DNA of 18,794 bases from Pseudomonadota bacterium (GTDB lineage: Bacteria; Pseudomonadota; Gammaproteobacteria; Burkholderiales; Burkholderiaceae_C): the NCBI GenBank assembly GCA_023422975.1, contig JAFAGF010000096.1, positions 1 to 18,794 on the forward strand, read 5' to 3'. Positions 1-7,036 of this stretch are shown piece by piece. How positions within the stretch are numbered: position 1 is the first letter of the stretch; every line of letters starts with the position of its first letter. The notes beneath the pieces are model-generated. The model saw only the letters and a program-made list of their open reading frames with translations, was not told the origin of the DNA and made no database searches. The position numbers and the translations under genes were made by a program.

Positions 1-303
1 CAGCAACAGTTAGCGCAACTGCAAGGCACGGCGGATACAGCCCCAGCGGATGCACAAGCAGAGCGCCTGCAAAACCTTGAGGCCCAACTGCATCAAGAGC
101 ATGCAGCCGCCCGCCAGCTCACCCTGCGCCTGGACGAAGCGCTAGCTCTGCACGAAAAACCCACAGCACCAACCAGCGCAGAAGCTGCCTTGCAAGACCT
201 TGCTGCCCCACCCGAGGCAAAAGAAGTCGCCGAGCGCTTGGTCACCCATTTAGACAACGTGAGTGAAGTGGACTTGCCTTTCGCAGCCCCTGAAAACCAG
301 TAA
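1..303 (+). CDS. C-terminal part of a coiled-coil protein, 5' end outside the window
   Basis: Reading frame 1 is open from the first base to a TAA at 301-303, giving 100 residues. The sequence is rich in Ala, Gln, Leu and Glu. Roughly residues 1-55 have the heptad-like spacing of a coiled coil (stretches such as QQQLAQLQG and RLQNLEAQLHQEH). After this comes an Ala/Pro/Thr-rich linker, a short amphipathic segment (EVAERLVTHLDNVSEVD) and the tail FAAPENQ. I recognise no enzyme motif or membrane segment and cannot name a family from this fragment. It converges on the safE-like gene, with 218 bases between their stop codons. It could be the tail of a chromosome-partition, envelope-associated or scaffold protein, but that is a guess. 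The open frame and codon use make the coding call fairly safe. Confidence 0.7.
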   Translation, partial: QQQLAQLQGTADTAPADAQAERLQNLEAQLHQEHAAARQLTLRLDEALALHEKPTAPTSAEAALQDLAAPPEAKEVAERLVTHLDNVSEVDLPFAAPENQ

Positions 304-437
304 AATCAGAACCGTCTGCAATCCGCCGGGCTTTATATTGCCTTGAACCAATGCTCATTGAGCACGGGCTTGATACATTGCCTGGCAAGCGTGATCGTCT
401 CGCGTCAGACGAACCCAACGTTAGGTTGCTCTCGCCC

Positions 438-458
438 ACCTGAACCCCCGGTTCAGGT
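438..458. other. perfect 9-bp hairpin in the gap between convergent genes
   Basis: ACCTGAACC at 438-446 pairs with GGTTCAGGT at 450-458 around a CCC loop. It lies between the coiled-coil gene (stop at 303) and the safE-like gene (stop at 522). Neither strand shows a T tract after the stem, so it is not a standard intrinsic terminator. It may still protect a 3' end or assist termination. I see no gene in 304-521. Confidence 0.5.
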
Positions 459-521
459 TGACGGCTCGGCGGTCTTGCAGACACCTTCTCGGCGCTTCAG
501 CCACATACCCTTGTTCAGCAT

Positions 522-1235
522 TTAGCGACACCACACCGATGGCTTGTAGATCAAGTCCATCCACAGTGCCCACAGTGATACCGCTACCAGCATCAAACCA
601 GCTGCACGGGTACCCCAGTCTGCACGCCAGCGCCCCACCCTGCCGCTGAGCCAGCGCCAGGCCAACGGCGCGCCCGCCAGCCACAAGGCTCCACCCACCG
701 CAAAAGCCACCATGCCAGCAGCACCTGCCCATGCAGAGCCACTCAGAGCAGCCACCAAAATCGCTGAATACAGCAGGCCACAAGGCATAAGTGCCCAGGC
801 CATGCCTGCAAAGAGCGCACCACCACGCATGGAAAGTACCGGCTGCACCTTTTTCCACATCGCTCGGCCAGAGCGCTCCAGCCAAGCCGGCTGCTGCCCC
901 TGAAATAGCATTAACAAACCCCATGCCAAGATGGCCAAGTGCATGACCACCCATAAGGGGTGCAACGCAGAAGTTCGGTCAGAAAACCAGGCCACCTGCT
1001 CCATCGCAAAAGCAGAGATTGCCCCCAGCGCCCCATAGCCTGCAAAACGCCCCAGATGGAACTGCAGCGCGCTCCAGCTCCACGCTGTCGCGTTTGGCGA
1101 TAACTTACCGTGCATTTGCACCGCTTTGCCATGCCCTTGAATCACGGCATGGCAGGGTGCTGCGCACATAGCAAGACAATGGGGCCCACCCACGAGCCCC
1201 ATGAAGAAAGCAGTCCAAAGCAAAGAGAAAGTCAT
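522..1235 (-). CDS. SafE/TauE-like membrane protein (COG2836 type), candidate metal transporter linked to cbb3 genes
   Basis: A 237-residue polytopic membrane protein with about six hydrophobic helices. It belongs to the family annotated as 'sulfite exporter TauE/SafE', related to the DsbD/CcdA transmembrane domain. The N-terminus has the signature G-G-P-H-C (residues 16-20) followed by M23-C24-A-A-P-C28. A second metal-type motif M-P-C lies at residues 150-152, and the family pattern G-R-x-x-x-Y is at 62-67. The regular Cys, Met and His residues inside membrane helices suggest thiophilic metal (copper) handling or thiol chemistry rather than sulfite export; that is inference. Members of this family commonly sit beside ccoGHIS genes in proteobacteria. 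The ATG at 1235 is 5 bases after the hemN stop, so the two are almost certainly co-transcribed and translationally coupled. The Shine-Dalgarno sequence is weak, which fits coupling. Confidence 0.8.
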   Translation of the reverse strand: MTFSLLWTAFFMGLVGGPHCLAMCAAPCHAVIQGHGKAVQMHGKLSPNATAWSWSALQFHLGRFAGYGALGAISAFAMEQVAWFSDRTSALHPLWVVMHLAILAWGLLMLFQGQQPAWLERSGRAMWKKVQPVLSMRGGALFAGMAWALMPCGLLYSAILVAALSGSAWAGAAGMVAFAVGGALWLAGAPLAWRWLSGRVGRWRADWGTRAAGLMLVAVSLWALWMDLIYKPSVWCR

Positions 1236-1240
1236 AAGGA

Positions 1241-2620
1241 TCAGATGATCCGCGAGAACCGAGCCCTGTTGCGATCTGCCTGCAAATAACGGTCAAACAC
1301 CAAGGCTACACCGCGCACAAAGAACCAGCCCTTGGCGGTCACGGTAATGCAGTCATCCGTAATTTCGACCAACCCCTCGTCTTGCTGTGCTGCCAACGCT
1401 TCAATCTCTGCAGCAAAGTACTGCTTAAAATCAATCAACCAAGCACTATTGATAGATTCGTACAACACCTCGCCCTGACACATGATGGTCATGATGACTG
1501 CGCGGCGAATCGTATCGTCGCGGGTCAACGCCAGCCCACGAATGACAGGCAGCCGACCTTGGTCCAGCAAGTCGTAATACTCTTCCAGCGTCTTGGCGTT
1601 TTGGCTGTACGTCGCCCCAACCCGACCAATCGCAGAAACACCCAGAGCGATCAGATCACAGTCCGGCTGTGTGCTGTAGCCCTGAAAGTTGCGATGCAAA
1701 CGGCCTTGGCGCTTCGCAACCGCCAGCGCATCTTCGGGGAGCGCAAAGTGATCCATCCCCACGTACACATAGCCAGCTTCGATAAAGCTCTCAATCGCAG
1801 CAGACAGCATGCCCACCTTGTCAGGCGCTGATGGTAAATCTTCTTGCAAGATACGGCGCTGCGGTTTGAAACGCTCCGGCAAGTGCGCATAGGCATACAG
1901 CGCAATACGATCAGGTCGCAACTCGGCCACTTGCTGCAGTGTGCGTGCAAACGATGCAGGATTTTGCTTGGGCAATCCATAAATCAAGTCGACATTGATC
2001 GACTGAAAGCCCAACTCGCGAGAAGCTGCGACCAAATCAAACACCTGCTCCGCAGGTTGCTCACGGTGCACCGCTTTTTGCACTTCAGGATCAAAGTCTT
2101 GCACCCCGAAGCTCAAACGGTTAAAGCCGATTTCCTTGAGCACCGCCAAGCGCTGCCGCGTCACTGTGCGCGGATCGACTTCAATCGAGTATTCGCCTGC
2201 CGCTTCAAACACGAACCGCTCACGCAGCATGCTCCACAGACTACGCAGTTCGTCGTCCGTCAGGAAAGTCGGTGTGCCACCACCCACGTGGAACTGACTC
2301 ACCACTTGACCACGGCCGCAATGCTGCAGGTGCAAGTCAATTTCGCGCTCCAGATAGCGCATGTATGTCACAGCACGTTCATGGTGCTTGGTGATGATCT
2401 TGTTGCATGCACAGTAGTAACACAGTGAGTCACAAAATGGAATGTGCACATAGAGCGACATTGGCTGCTTTGCAGCAGCTGCGACTTTGCGCTGCTTCAA
2501 CGCCAAGATATAGTCACTATCACCAAACGCTTCCACAAACCTATCCGCTGTGGGATAAGAGGTGTAGCGTGGGCCTGGCACGTCATAACGACGCAAGAGT
2601 TCGGGGGTGACGACGGTCAT
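1241..2620 (-). CDS. hemN: oxygen-independent coproporphyrinogen III oxidase (radical SAM)
   Basis: A 459-residue radical-SAM enzyme that oxidatively decarboxylates coproporphyrinogen III to protoporphyrinogen IX without oxygen, in the cytoplasmic haem pathway. Its length is close to E. coli HemN (457). The cluster motif is P-F-C63-x3-C67-x2-C70-x-C72, including the extra CxC cysteine typical of true HemN. The SAM-binding GGGTPTFL follows, and the N-terminal YDVPGPRYTSYPT is characteristic. The frame is open upstream to 2659, but the ATG at 2620 gives the conserved N-terminus MTVVTPELL and has an AAGGA sequence at 2634-2638. An FNR box lies 56 bases upstream of this start, so induction at low oxygen is expected. 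It supplies haem for the many-haem cbb3 oxidase encoded nearby. The stop codon is followed 5 bases later by the safE-like start. Confidence 0.97.
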   Translation of the reverse strand: MTVVTPELLRRYDVPGPRYTSYPTADRFVEAFGDSDYILALKQRKVAAAAKQPMSLYVHIPFCDSLCYYCACNKIITKHHERAVTYMRYLEREIDLHLQHCGRGQVVSQFHVGGGTPTFLTDDELRSLWSMLRERFVFEAAGEYSIEVDPRTVTRQRLAVLKEIGFNRLSFGVQDFDPEVQKAVHREQPAEQVFDLVAASRELGFQSINVDLIYGLPKQNPASFARTLQQVAELRPDRIALYAYAHLPERFKPQRRILQEDLPSAPDKVGMLSAAIESFIEAGYVYVGMDHFALPEDALAVAKRQGRLHRNFQGYSTQPDCDLIALGVSAIGRVGATYSQNAKTLEEYYDLLDQGRLPVIRGLALTRDDTIRRAVIMTIMCQGEVLYESINSAWLIDFKQYFAAEIEALAAQQDEGLVEITDDCITVTAKGWFFVRGVALVFDRYLQADRNRARFSRII

Positions 2621-2675
2621 GAATAAATCTTTTTCCTTGATGACCAGACTTTGCAACAATCAGCCACGTTTATCC

Positions 2676-2689
2676 TTGACGTGAATCAA
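2676..2689. promoter_or_regulatory. FNR box between hemN and fnr
   Basis: TTGAC-GTGA-ATCAA matches the FNR consensus TTGAT-N4-ATCAA at 9 of 10 positions. Its centre is about 62 bases from the hemN ATG and about 142 bases from the fnr ATG. On the fnr side a CACAAT sequence at 2712-2717 is about 32 bases from the centre, where a class II -10 element would be, so fnr autoregulation is possible. No convincing -10 is visible on the hemN side. Confidence 0.85.
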
Positions 2690-2824
2690 GAGGTTGCTGT
2701 ACAAGCAGTGTCACAATTTGACTGACATCATTCCTGACATCTTCGAGCTATCCCATAGTCTCTCATCTGATTTTTTAACTGCACAAGCCATCTTCTTACA
2801 CAAGACTCTTGGGCTTTCGAGTAC

Positions 2825-3550
2825 ATGACTCCTCCAACCATCAAAGTTACCTGCTCCAACTGCAATCTGCGTGAACTCTGCATGCCTGTGGGCCTGAATG
2901 AGCAACAGTTGCAGCGCATCGATGACATTGTGGCAACCCGCCGCAAAGTCAAACGCGGAGCAACGCTGTTTCGCAACGGAGAAGCATTCACATCGCTGTA
3001 CGCTATTCGCACAGGCTTCTTCAAGACCTGTGTGGCGACAGAAGATGGTCGCGACCAAGTGACGGGCTTCCAGATGGCAGGTGAAATCATTGGCCTTGAC
3101 GGGATCGTCAACGACCATCACACCTGCGATGCTGTAGCGCTGGAAGATGCTGAAGTGTGCGTCATGCCCTTTGACGGACTGGAAGAAATCTCACGCGAAG
3201 TGACCGCGCTGCAAAGCCATGTGCACAAGGTGATGAGCCGTGAAATCGTGCGGGAGCACAGCGTCATGCTGTTGCTGGGCAGCATGCGCGCCGAGGAGCG
3301 CCTGGCTGCTTTTATCTTGAATTTGGTGCAACGCCTGCATGCGCGTGGCTTCTCGTCTTCGGAGCTGGTGCTACGCATGACCCGTGAAGAGATTGGCAGC
3401 TACCTGGGCCTGAAGCTTGAAACCGTCAGCCGCACCTTCTCCAAATTTGTGGAAGAAGGCATGGTTGAAGTCAAGCAGCGTCATGTACGCATTTTGGACA
3501 CTGCGGCGCTGCAACGCCTGGTCAACAGCCAGCACGAGTGCAACAAATAA
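2825..3550 (+). CDS. fnr: FNR-type oxygen-sensing transcription regulator (Crp/Fnr family)
   Basis: A 241-residue cytoplasmic DNA-binding regulator. An N-terminal iron-sulfur motif is present: C10-x2-C13-x5-C19, with the fourth ligand C112 in E-V-C-V-M-P-F, aligned with E. coli C122. A cyclic-nucleotide-binding-like beta roll follows, then a dimerisation helix (about 125-150), then the AEERLAAFI segment. The helix-turn-helix is at about 186-206, with recognition residues E199, S202 and R203, the E--SR pattern that reads TTGAT half sites. This predicts an oxygen-labile [4Fe-4S] FNR that binds the three FNR boxes in this window. It is divergent from hemN. The Shine-Dalgarno before the ATG at 2825 is weak. 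The gene ends at a bidirectional terminator shared with the convergent small membrane protein gene. Confidence 0.95.
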   Translation: MTPPTIKVTCSNCNLRELCMPVGLNEQQLQRIDDIVATRRKVKRGATLFRNGEAFTSLYAIRTGFFKTCVATEDGRDQVTGFQMAGEIIGLDGIVNDHHTCDAVALEDAEVCVMPFDGLEEISREVTALQSHVHKVMSREIVREHSVMLLLGSMRAEERLAAFILNLVQRLHARGFSSSELVLRMTREEIGSYLGLKLETVSRTFSKFVEEGMVEVKQRHVRILDTAALQRLVNSQHECNK

Positions 3551-3581
3551 GCTCCCGGCAATAAGCATTCAGCTTTGCCAT

Positions 3582-3617
3582 AAAAAAACCTCCTAGCGCA
3601 TGCTTGGAGGTTTTTTT
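3582..3617. terminator. bidirectional intrinsic terminator after fnr and the cco block
   Basis: AAAAAAACCTCC (3582-3593) pairs perfectly with GGAGGTTTTTTT (3606-3617). The 12-base loop contains a further AGC/GCT pairing at 3595-3604. The A and T tracts allow termination in both directions, serving fnr (+) and the end of the minus-strand cco block. Confidence 0.9.
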
Positions 3618-3653
3618 ATGATCGCCTGCGGACGGCATCAACAAGCCGCATTG

Positions 3654-3902
3654 CTACATGCTAGGCTGGGCATTGACCTCTGCCGCAGAAATCGAGAGCA
3701 AAACCGTCAAATACCCCGCTGCCACGAAAACCGCCCAAAAAGCAAAGAATGCCAGCGTATAAATCGCAGTGCGCGACAACTCAACACCTTGCCCCAACCA
3801 CAGCATGTCATGCGGATCGAATGCGGCAAATACCATCATTTCCATCACACCGGCAGCCAAAAAAGCGGGCCAAACAATCCACATTAAACGTCGTGTCCAC
3901 AT
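3654..3902 (-). CDS. small two-helix membrane protein at the end of the cbb3 block, function unknown
   Basis: An 82-residue protein starting at the ATG at 3902. AAGGAG at 3908-3913 sits 5 bases upstream and decides this start; a GTG at 3908 would lie inside the ribosome binding site. Two clear membrane segments are visible: about residues 5-28 (ending in GVMEMMVFAAF) and about 45-70 (YTLAFFAFWAVFVAAGYLTVLL). Between them is a short acidic loop with DPHDMLWLGQG. A positively charged N-terminus (WTRR) places it inside the cytoplasm, with both ends in. It is the last gene of the minus-strand cco block, 181 bases after ccoH, and shares a terminator with fnr. I cannot assign a named family. The context suggests a helper or accessory subunit of the oxidase, but a housekeeping membrane protein placed here by chance is not excluded. 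Confidence 0.75.
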   Translation of the reverse strand: MWTRRLMWIVWPAFLAAGVMEMMVFAAFDPHDMLWLGQGVELSRTAIYTLAFFAFWAVFVAAGYLTVLLSISAAEVNAQPSM

Positions 3903-3907
3903 GTGCA

Positions 3908-3913
3908 CTCCTT
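3908..3913 (-). promoter_or_regulatory. strong Shine-Dalgarno that fixes the start of the 82-aa membrane protein
   Basis: On the minus strand AAGGAG is followed by a 5-base spacer and the ATG at 3902. It is the best ribosome binding site of the whole cco block, which argues that this small gene is really translated. Confidence 0.75.
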
Positions 3914-3972
3914 GCGTGAATCATGCAGCCATTGTGAACACCGTTGCAAACAGCAGTGCGTGGGACAAACGC

Positions 3973-4000
3973 TAAATAAAAACAATAGCTGCCAGTGCAA
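3973..4000 (-). promoter_or_regulatory. possible sigma-70 promoter before the 82-aa membrane protein
   Basis: In the 181-base gap after ccoH the minus strand carries TTGCAC (4000-3995), a 16-base spacer and TATTTA (3978-3973). The two hexamers each match the consensus only partly and the gap is AT-rich, so this is weak. It would let the small membrane protein be made without read-through from ccoH. Confidence 0.25.
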
Positions 4001-4083
4001 CATTCACAGCAACTTCAGCATTCAATACACCTGAAATTACCGCACAACAAGCGCAAGCAGCTATCTTTTTAAAAATAGTCTGG

Positions 4084-4371
4084 TTATTTCGGTGCCAGAT
4101 TAGGCAAATCTGCGTCGGGCGTGGTCACGTGATTACGCGCAGAACCGGCTGGTGCTAGGCTTTTTTCTGCATGGCGCAGCTCCTGATTGATGTTGAGGCC
4201 TTTTTGGTAGTAATCATCTTCCACCACAGGGTCAGCACCATTCATGGCAATCATGGCCGTCACAATACCGGCCACCACCACCACAGCAGGGCCGGACAGC
4301 ACCAACCATACGTGACCATATTTCCACCAAGGACCTGATGGCACTTCCAGCTTCTTTGCTACCTGAGACAT
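4084..4371 (-). CDS. ccoH: FixH/CcoH family cbb3 oxidase assembly protein
   Basis: A 95-residue membrane protein needed in other bacteria for assembly or stability of cbb3 oxidase. A short cytoplasmic N-terminus (MSQVAKKLEVPSGPWWKYGH) is followed by a single membrane helix (VWLVLSGPAVVVVAGIVTA, about residues 20-42). A periplasmic part follows, with the family hallmark D-D-Y-Y-Q-K-G-L. The frame is open to 4407, but the ATG at 4371 is preceded by a purine-rich AAAGAGAG and gives the usual FixH N-terminus. The protein is shorter than many FixH proteins: the C-terminal beta domain is reduced to about 30 residues ending NLAPK. It follows ccoG after 68 bases, a gap that contains an inverted repeat. 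Confidence 0.88.
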   Translation of the reverse strand: MSQVAKKLEVPSGPWWKYGHVWLVLSGPAVVVVAGIVTAMIAMNGADPVVEDDYYQKGLNINQELRHAEKSLAPAGSARNHVTTPDADLPNLAPK

Positions 4372-4397
4372 AAGCAACTCTCTTTCAATCGAACGCA

Positions 4398-4423
4398 GTG
4401 TGCACAAACAGTGTTCTGCACAC
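4398..4423. repeat. inverted repeat in the ccoG-ccoH gap
   Basis: GTGTGCA (4398-4404) and TGCACAC (4417-4423) are perfect inverted arms around 12 bases. Those 12 bases contain a second short dyad, AACA-G-TGTT. There is no T tract on either side. It could be an mRNA hairpin that sets ccoH expression or stability, or an operator. No known regulator consensus is recognised. Confidence 0.45.
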
Positions 4424-4439
4424 CAGCAATGCTACTTTC

Positions 4440-5870
4440 TTAGCGCGGCACTAAGAAAACAGATTTTTCAAGCACATGGCCCTTGCCACTTTGCGCAGTG
4501 ATTTCAAACTCAATTGGATGCGAACCAGGCGCAGCAGTTCCGTACGGAATTTGCACACGCACAGCCACACCACGCGTTTGGGCAGAATCCACCTCCACGA
4601 TGTCGCCTTCTGCCATCGCAATACCTTCCAACCCTTTCACGGAAATGCTATAGGTTTGCACTTGCTCTGTAGCATTCATCACCTGCAGGCGATAAACGTT
4701 TTCCAGCTTGCCACCAGCCACAATGCGCGCCAAAGATGCGCGATCACGAATTACATCCACCTTGAGTGGCTCACGCACCGCCATGCTAAAGACCATGGCT
4801 GCGGTCAAACCCAGCAAAATTGTGGTGTAAATCAGCACACGCGGACGTGCAATGCGGCGCCAAATTTGTGCCCCCGTCCATCCCTGATTGACCGCATTTT
4901 CTGTCGTCAACCGAATCAGGCCACGTGGATAGTGCATGTTGTCCATCACGTTGTTGCATGCATCCACACACAAGCCACAGCCAATGCACTCGTACTGCAA
5001 GCCATCACGAATGTCGATACCCACAGGGCAGACCTGTACGCACAATTTACAGTCGATGCAATCGCCCAAACCCTGGGCCTTGTAGTCCACATCTTTTTTG
5101 CGGGGGCCACGGTTTTCACCTCGTTTGGCGTCATAGCTAACGATCAAAGTGTCCTTGTCAAACATCGCACTTTGGAAACGTGCATAGGGACACATGTATT
5201 TGCAGACTTGCTCACGCATATAGCCTGCATTGCCATAGGTCGCAAAACCGTAAAACAGTACCCAGAAAATCTGCCAACCACCTTGTAACGCCAGCAACTC
5301 CCCCCCCAATTCACGGATGGGCACAAAGTAGCCTACGAACGTAAAACCGGTCCACAACGCCAGGGCAATCCATAAAAACTGCTTGAGGGTTTTGCGCCAG
5401 ATTTTTTCCAACGTCCAACCACCCTGGTCCAAGCGAATGCGTGCACTGCGGTCACCTTCGACCTTGTGCTCGATCCACATAAAAATTTCGGTATACACCG
5501 TTTGTGGGCACGTAAAACCACACCACAAACGCCCTGCTACCGCCGTAAATAAAAACAGCGAAAGCGCACTGACGATAAGCAGCCCCGTCAGATAAATAAA
5601 GTCCTGCGGATACAGCACATAGCCAAACAAGTAAAAGCGTCGTGCACCCAGATCAAACAAGACCATTTGGCGCTGACCCCAGTCTAGCCACGGCAATCCA
5701 TAGAAAAGCAGCTGCGTCAGCCACACCATGGCCCAGCGCCAGCTCATAAACCGACCGCTGATGGAGCGCGGATAAATTTTTTTGTGCGCTTCAAAAAACG
5801 ATACAGTTTTTTCCTGGCTATCCGCTTTGATAGGAATGATTTTTTGCGGTTTTTTTTGCTCGGAACTCAT
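4440..5870 (-). CDS. ccoG: CcoG/RdxA/FixG cbb3 oxidase assembly copper reductase
   Basis: A 476-residue membrane iron-sulfur protein. In its family CcoG is a cupric reductase that provides Cu(I) for the CuB site of cbb3 oxidase. Membrane helices are visible at about 45-62, 88-110 and 155-200. The membrane motif W-C117-G-F-T-C121-P-Q is present, as is a V-C-K-Y-M-C-P-Y motif. A ferredoxin-like domain carries two CxxCxxCxxxC-type clusters, beginning CIDCKLCVQVCP and CIGCGLCVDAC. A further membrane helix (about 335-355) and a C-terminal periplasmic Ig-like beta domain follow. The ATG at 5870 is preceded by AGGGAG. It follows ccoP after 71 bases, and a strong intrinsic terminator stands in that gap, so its expression may be lower than or uncoupled from ccoNOQP. 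Confidence 0.96.
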   Translation of the reverse strand: MSSEQKKPQKIIPIKADSQEKTVSFFEAHKKIYPRSISGRFMSWRWAMVWLTQLLFYGLPWLDWGQRQMVLFDLGARRFYLFGYVLYPQDFIYLTGLLIVSALSLFLFTAVAGRLWCGFTCPQTVYTEIFMWIEHKVEGDRSARIRLDQGGWTLEKIWRKTLKQFLWIALALWTGFTFVGYFVPIRELGGELLALQGGWQIFWVLFYGFATYGNAGYMREQVCKYMCPYARFQSAMFDKDTLIVSYDAKRGENRGPRKKDVDYKAQGLGDCIDCKLCVQVCPVGIDIRDGLQYECIGCGLCVDACNNVMDNMHYPRGLIRLTTENAVNQGWTGAQIWRRIARPRVLIYTTILLGLTAAMVFSMAVREPLKVDVIRDRASLARIVAGGKLENVYRLQVMNATEQVQTYSISVKGLEGIAMAEGDIVEVDSAQTRGVAVRVQIPYGTAAPGSHPIEFEITAQSGKGHVLEKSVFLVPR

Positions 5871-5901
5871 GAGTCAAACTCCCTAAATCGCACCAAAGAA
5901 A

Positions 5902-5924
5902 AAGGCGGCACACAGTGCCGCCTT
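5902..5924 (-). terminator. intrinsic terminator between ccoP and ccoG
   Basis: AAGGCGGCAC (5902-5911) pairs with GTGCCGCCTT (5915-5924) around a 3-base loop. In the minus-strand transcript the stem is followed by TTTTTCTTT, so it works in the direction of ccoP to ccoG. It lies 17 bases after the ccoP stop codon. Confidence 0.85.
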
Positions 5925-5941
5925 CACGATCGCCATAACGA

Positions 5942-6859
5942 TCAGTTGGTTGTTCCAGACTTGCTGTTAGACAAGCCCCAAACATAAGCAGTCAAAACGT
6001 CGATTTGCGCAGGTGTCAATTTCTTGTTCTGTGCAGGCATTTCGTTCATCTTGCCATTGGTGATGATGTCCACAATCGCTTGCTCACCCCAACCATGCAA
6101 CCAGATGTCATCGGTCAGGTTAGGAGCACCCAGCATGGTGTTACCCTTGGCGTCCATGCCGTGGCAAGCTGCACAAGCGGTGAACTTGGACTTGCCCAGC
6201 GACGCCTTCAAAGAGTCATGGGGGCTACCCGACAAGCTCAGCACATAGTGCGCCAAGTTGCGAACGTCCTCAGGTGTACCAACAACTTCAGCCTGGGGAG
6301 GCATCATTGCCATACGGCCTTCGGTGATGGTTTGCTTGATGTTCTCAGGTGCGCCACCGTGCAGCCAATCGCCATCCGCCAGATTGGGGAAGCTCTTGCT
6401 GCCACGAGCATCAGAGCCGTGGCATTGCGCGCAGTTGTTCATGAACAAGCGCTCGCCAATTGCCATGGCTTGGCTGTCCTTGGTCATGTCTTGCGCACTC
6501 ATGGCTGTGAAACGCGCATACAGAGGCTCCAGCTCCGCATTGGCCTTTTCAACCTCAGCCTGATAAGCACCAACTTGGCTCCACTGCATCTTGCCTGCAT
6601 ACGAACCCAGACCAGGGTATGCCAGCAGATACAGCAAGCCAAAGACAACAGTGATCACAAACATCCAGACCCACCAACGTGGCATCGGGTTGTTCAATTC
6701 GCGCAGGTCTTCGTCCCACACGTGGCCAGTGGTGTTCTCGCCGTCCGCCACAACCTTTTTACGGGCAGTGATGATAAGCAGTACCAAGCAAGCAATGATG
6801 CCCACCACAGTAATGCCAGCGACGTAGACCGACCAGAAGTTATTTACGAAATCGCTCAT
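5942..6859 (-). CDS. ccoP: cbb3 cytochrome c oxidase subunit III, dihaem cytochrome c
   Basis: A 305-residue membrane-anchored dihaem cytochrome c that passes electrons from soluble cytochrome c to CcoO. Two membrane helices are visible (about residues 11-32 and 62-82), typical of the longer CcoP form. The cytoplasmic linker has the conserved HVWDEDLRELNNPMPRWW. Two haem c sites follow: C143-A-Q-C146-H147 and C229-A-A-C232-H233. Methionines in the MMPPQ and EMPAQ segments are the likely axial ligands. The ATG at 6859 lies 26 bases after ccoQ and has only a weak purine stretch upstream. The gene ends just before the intra-block terminator. Confidence 0.97.
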   Translation of the reverse strand: MSDFVNNFWSVYVAGITVVGIIACLVLLIITARKKVVADGENTTGHVWDEDLRELNNPMPRWWVWMFVITVVFGLLYLLAYPGLGSYAGKMQWSQVGAYQAEVEKANAELEPLYARFTAMSAQDMTKDSQAMAIGERLFMNNCAQCHGSDARGSKSFPNLADGDWLHGGAPENIKQTITEGRMAMMPPQAEVVGTPEDVRNLAHYVLSLSGSPHDSLKASLGKSKFTACAACHGMDAKGNTMLGAPNLTDDIWLHGWGEQAIVDIITNGKMNEMPAQNKKLTPAQIDVLTAYVWGLSNSKSGTTN

Positions 6860-6885
6860 GGGATGTTCTCGTTCTGGATGGGGAA

Positions 6886-7023
6886 TCAGTCTTGCTGAAA
6901 CGGCAGTTGTGCCGCTTCATCAAAACGCTCCTGATTACGGCGGGCATACGCCCACCACCAGATGCCGATGAACAGTGCCATCGATACCAGAGTTGCAACA
7001 ATGCGCATGGTGGTGATGTCCAT
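6886..7023 (-). CDS. ccoQ: cbb3 cytochrome c oxidase small subunit IV
   Basis: A 45-residue single-helix membrane protein starting at the ATG at 7023, with AAAAGGAT just upstream. The frame is open to 7074, but that part overlaps ccoO and lacks a CcoQ-like N-terminus. MDITTMRIV is followed by the helix (about 8-27, LVSMALFIGIWWWAYA) and the CcoQ/FixQ tail R-R-x-Q-E-R-F-D-E-A-A. It stabilises CcoP within the oxidase in related bacteria. It sits in the standard N-O-Q-P order, 13 bases after ccoO. Confidence 0.94.
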   Translation of the reverse strand: MDITTMRIVATLVSMALFIGIWWWAYARRNQERFDEAAQLPFQQD

Positions 7024-7036
7024 AGCCCTATCCTTT

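Noticed and set aside
412..427. ACCCAAC next to GTTAGGT, resembling integron attC core halves
   Set aside because: The two 7-base motifs are directly adjacent instead of flanking a folded site, there is no integrase or cassette, and such short motifs occur by chance.
421..954. 177-codon minus-strand frame overlapping the 3' part of the safE-like gene
   Set aside because: It is the neighbouring frame on the same strand. The safE-like frame carries the membrane helices and motifs, this one is low-quality Cys/Trp/Gly-rich sequence.
2621..2659. N-terminal extension of hemN
   Set aside because: The ATG at 2620 gives the conserved HemN start and has an AAGGA upstream; the extra 13 residues are not HemN-like.
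6005..6898. 297-codon plus-strand frame opposite ccoP
   Set aside because: It is antisense to ccoP, with no recognisable domain and shadow-like composition.
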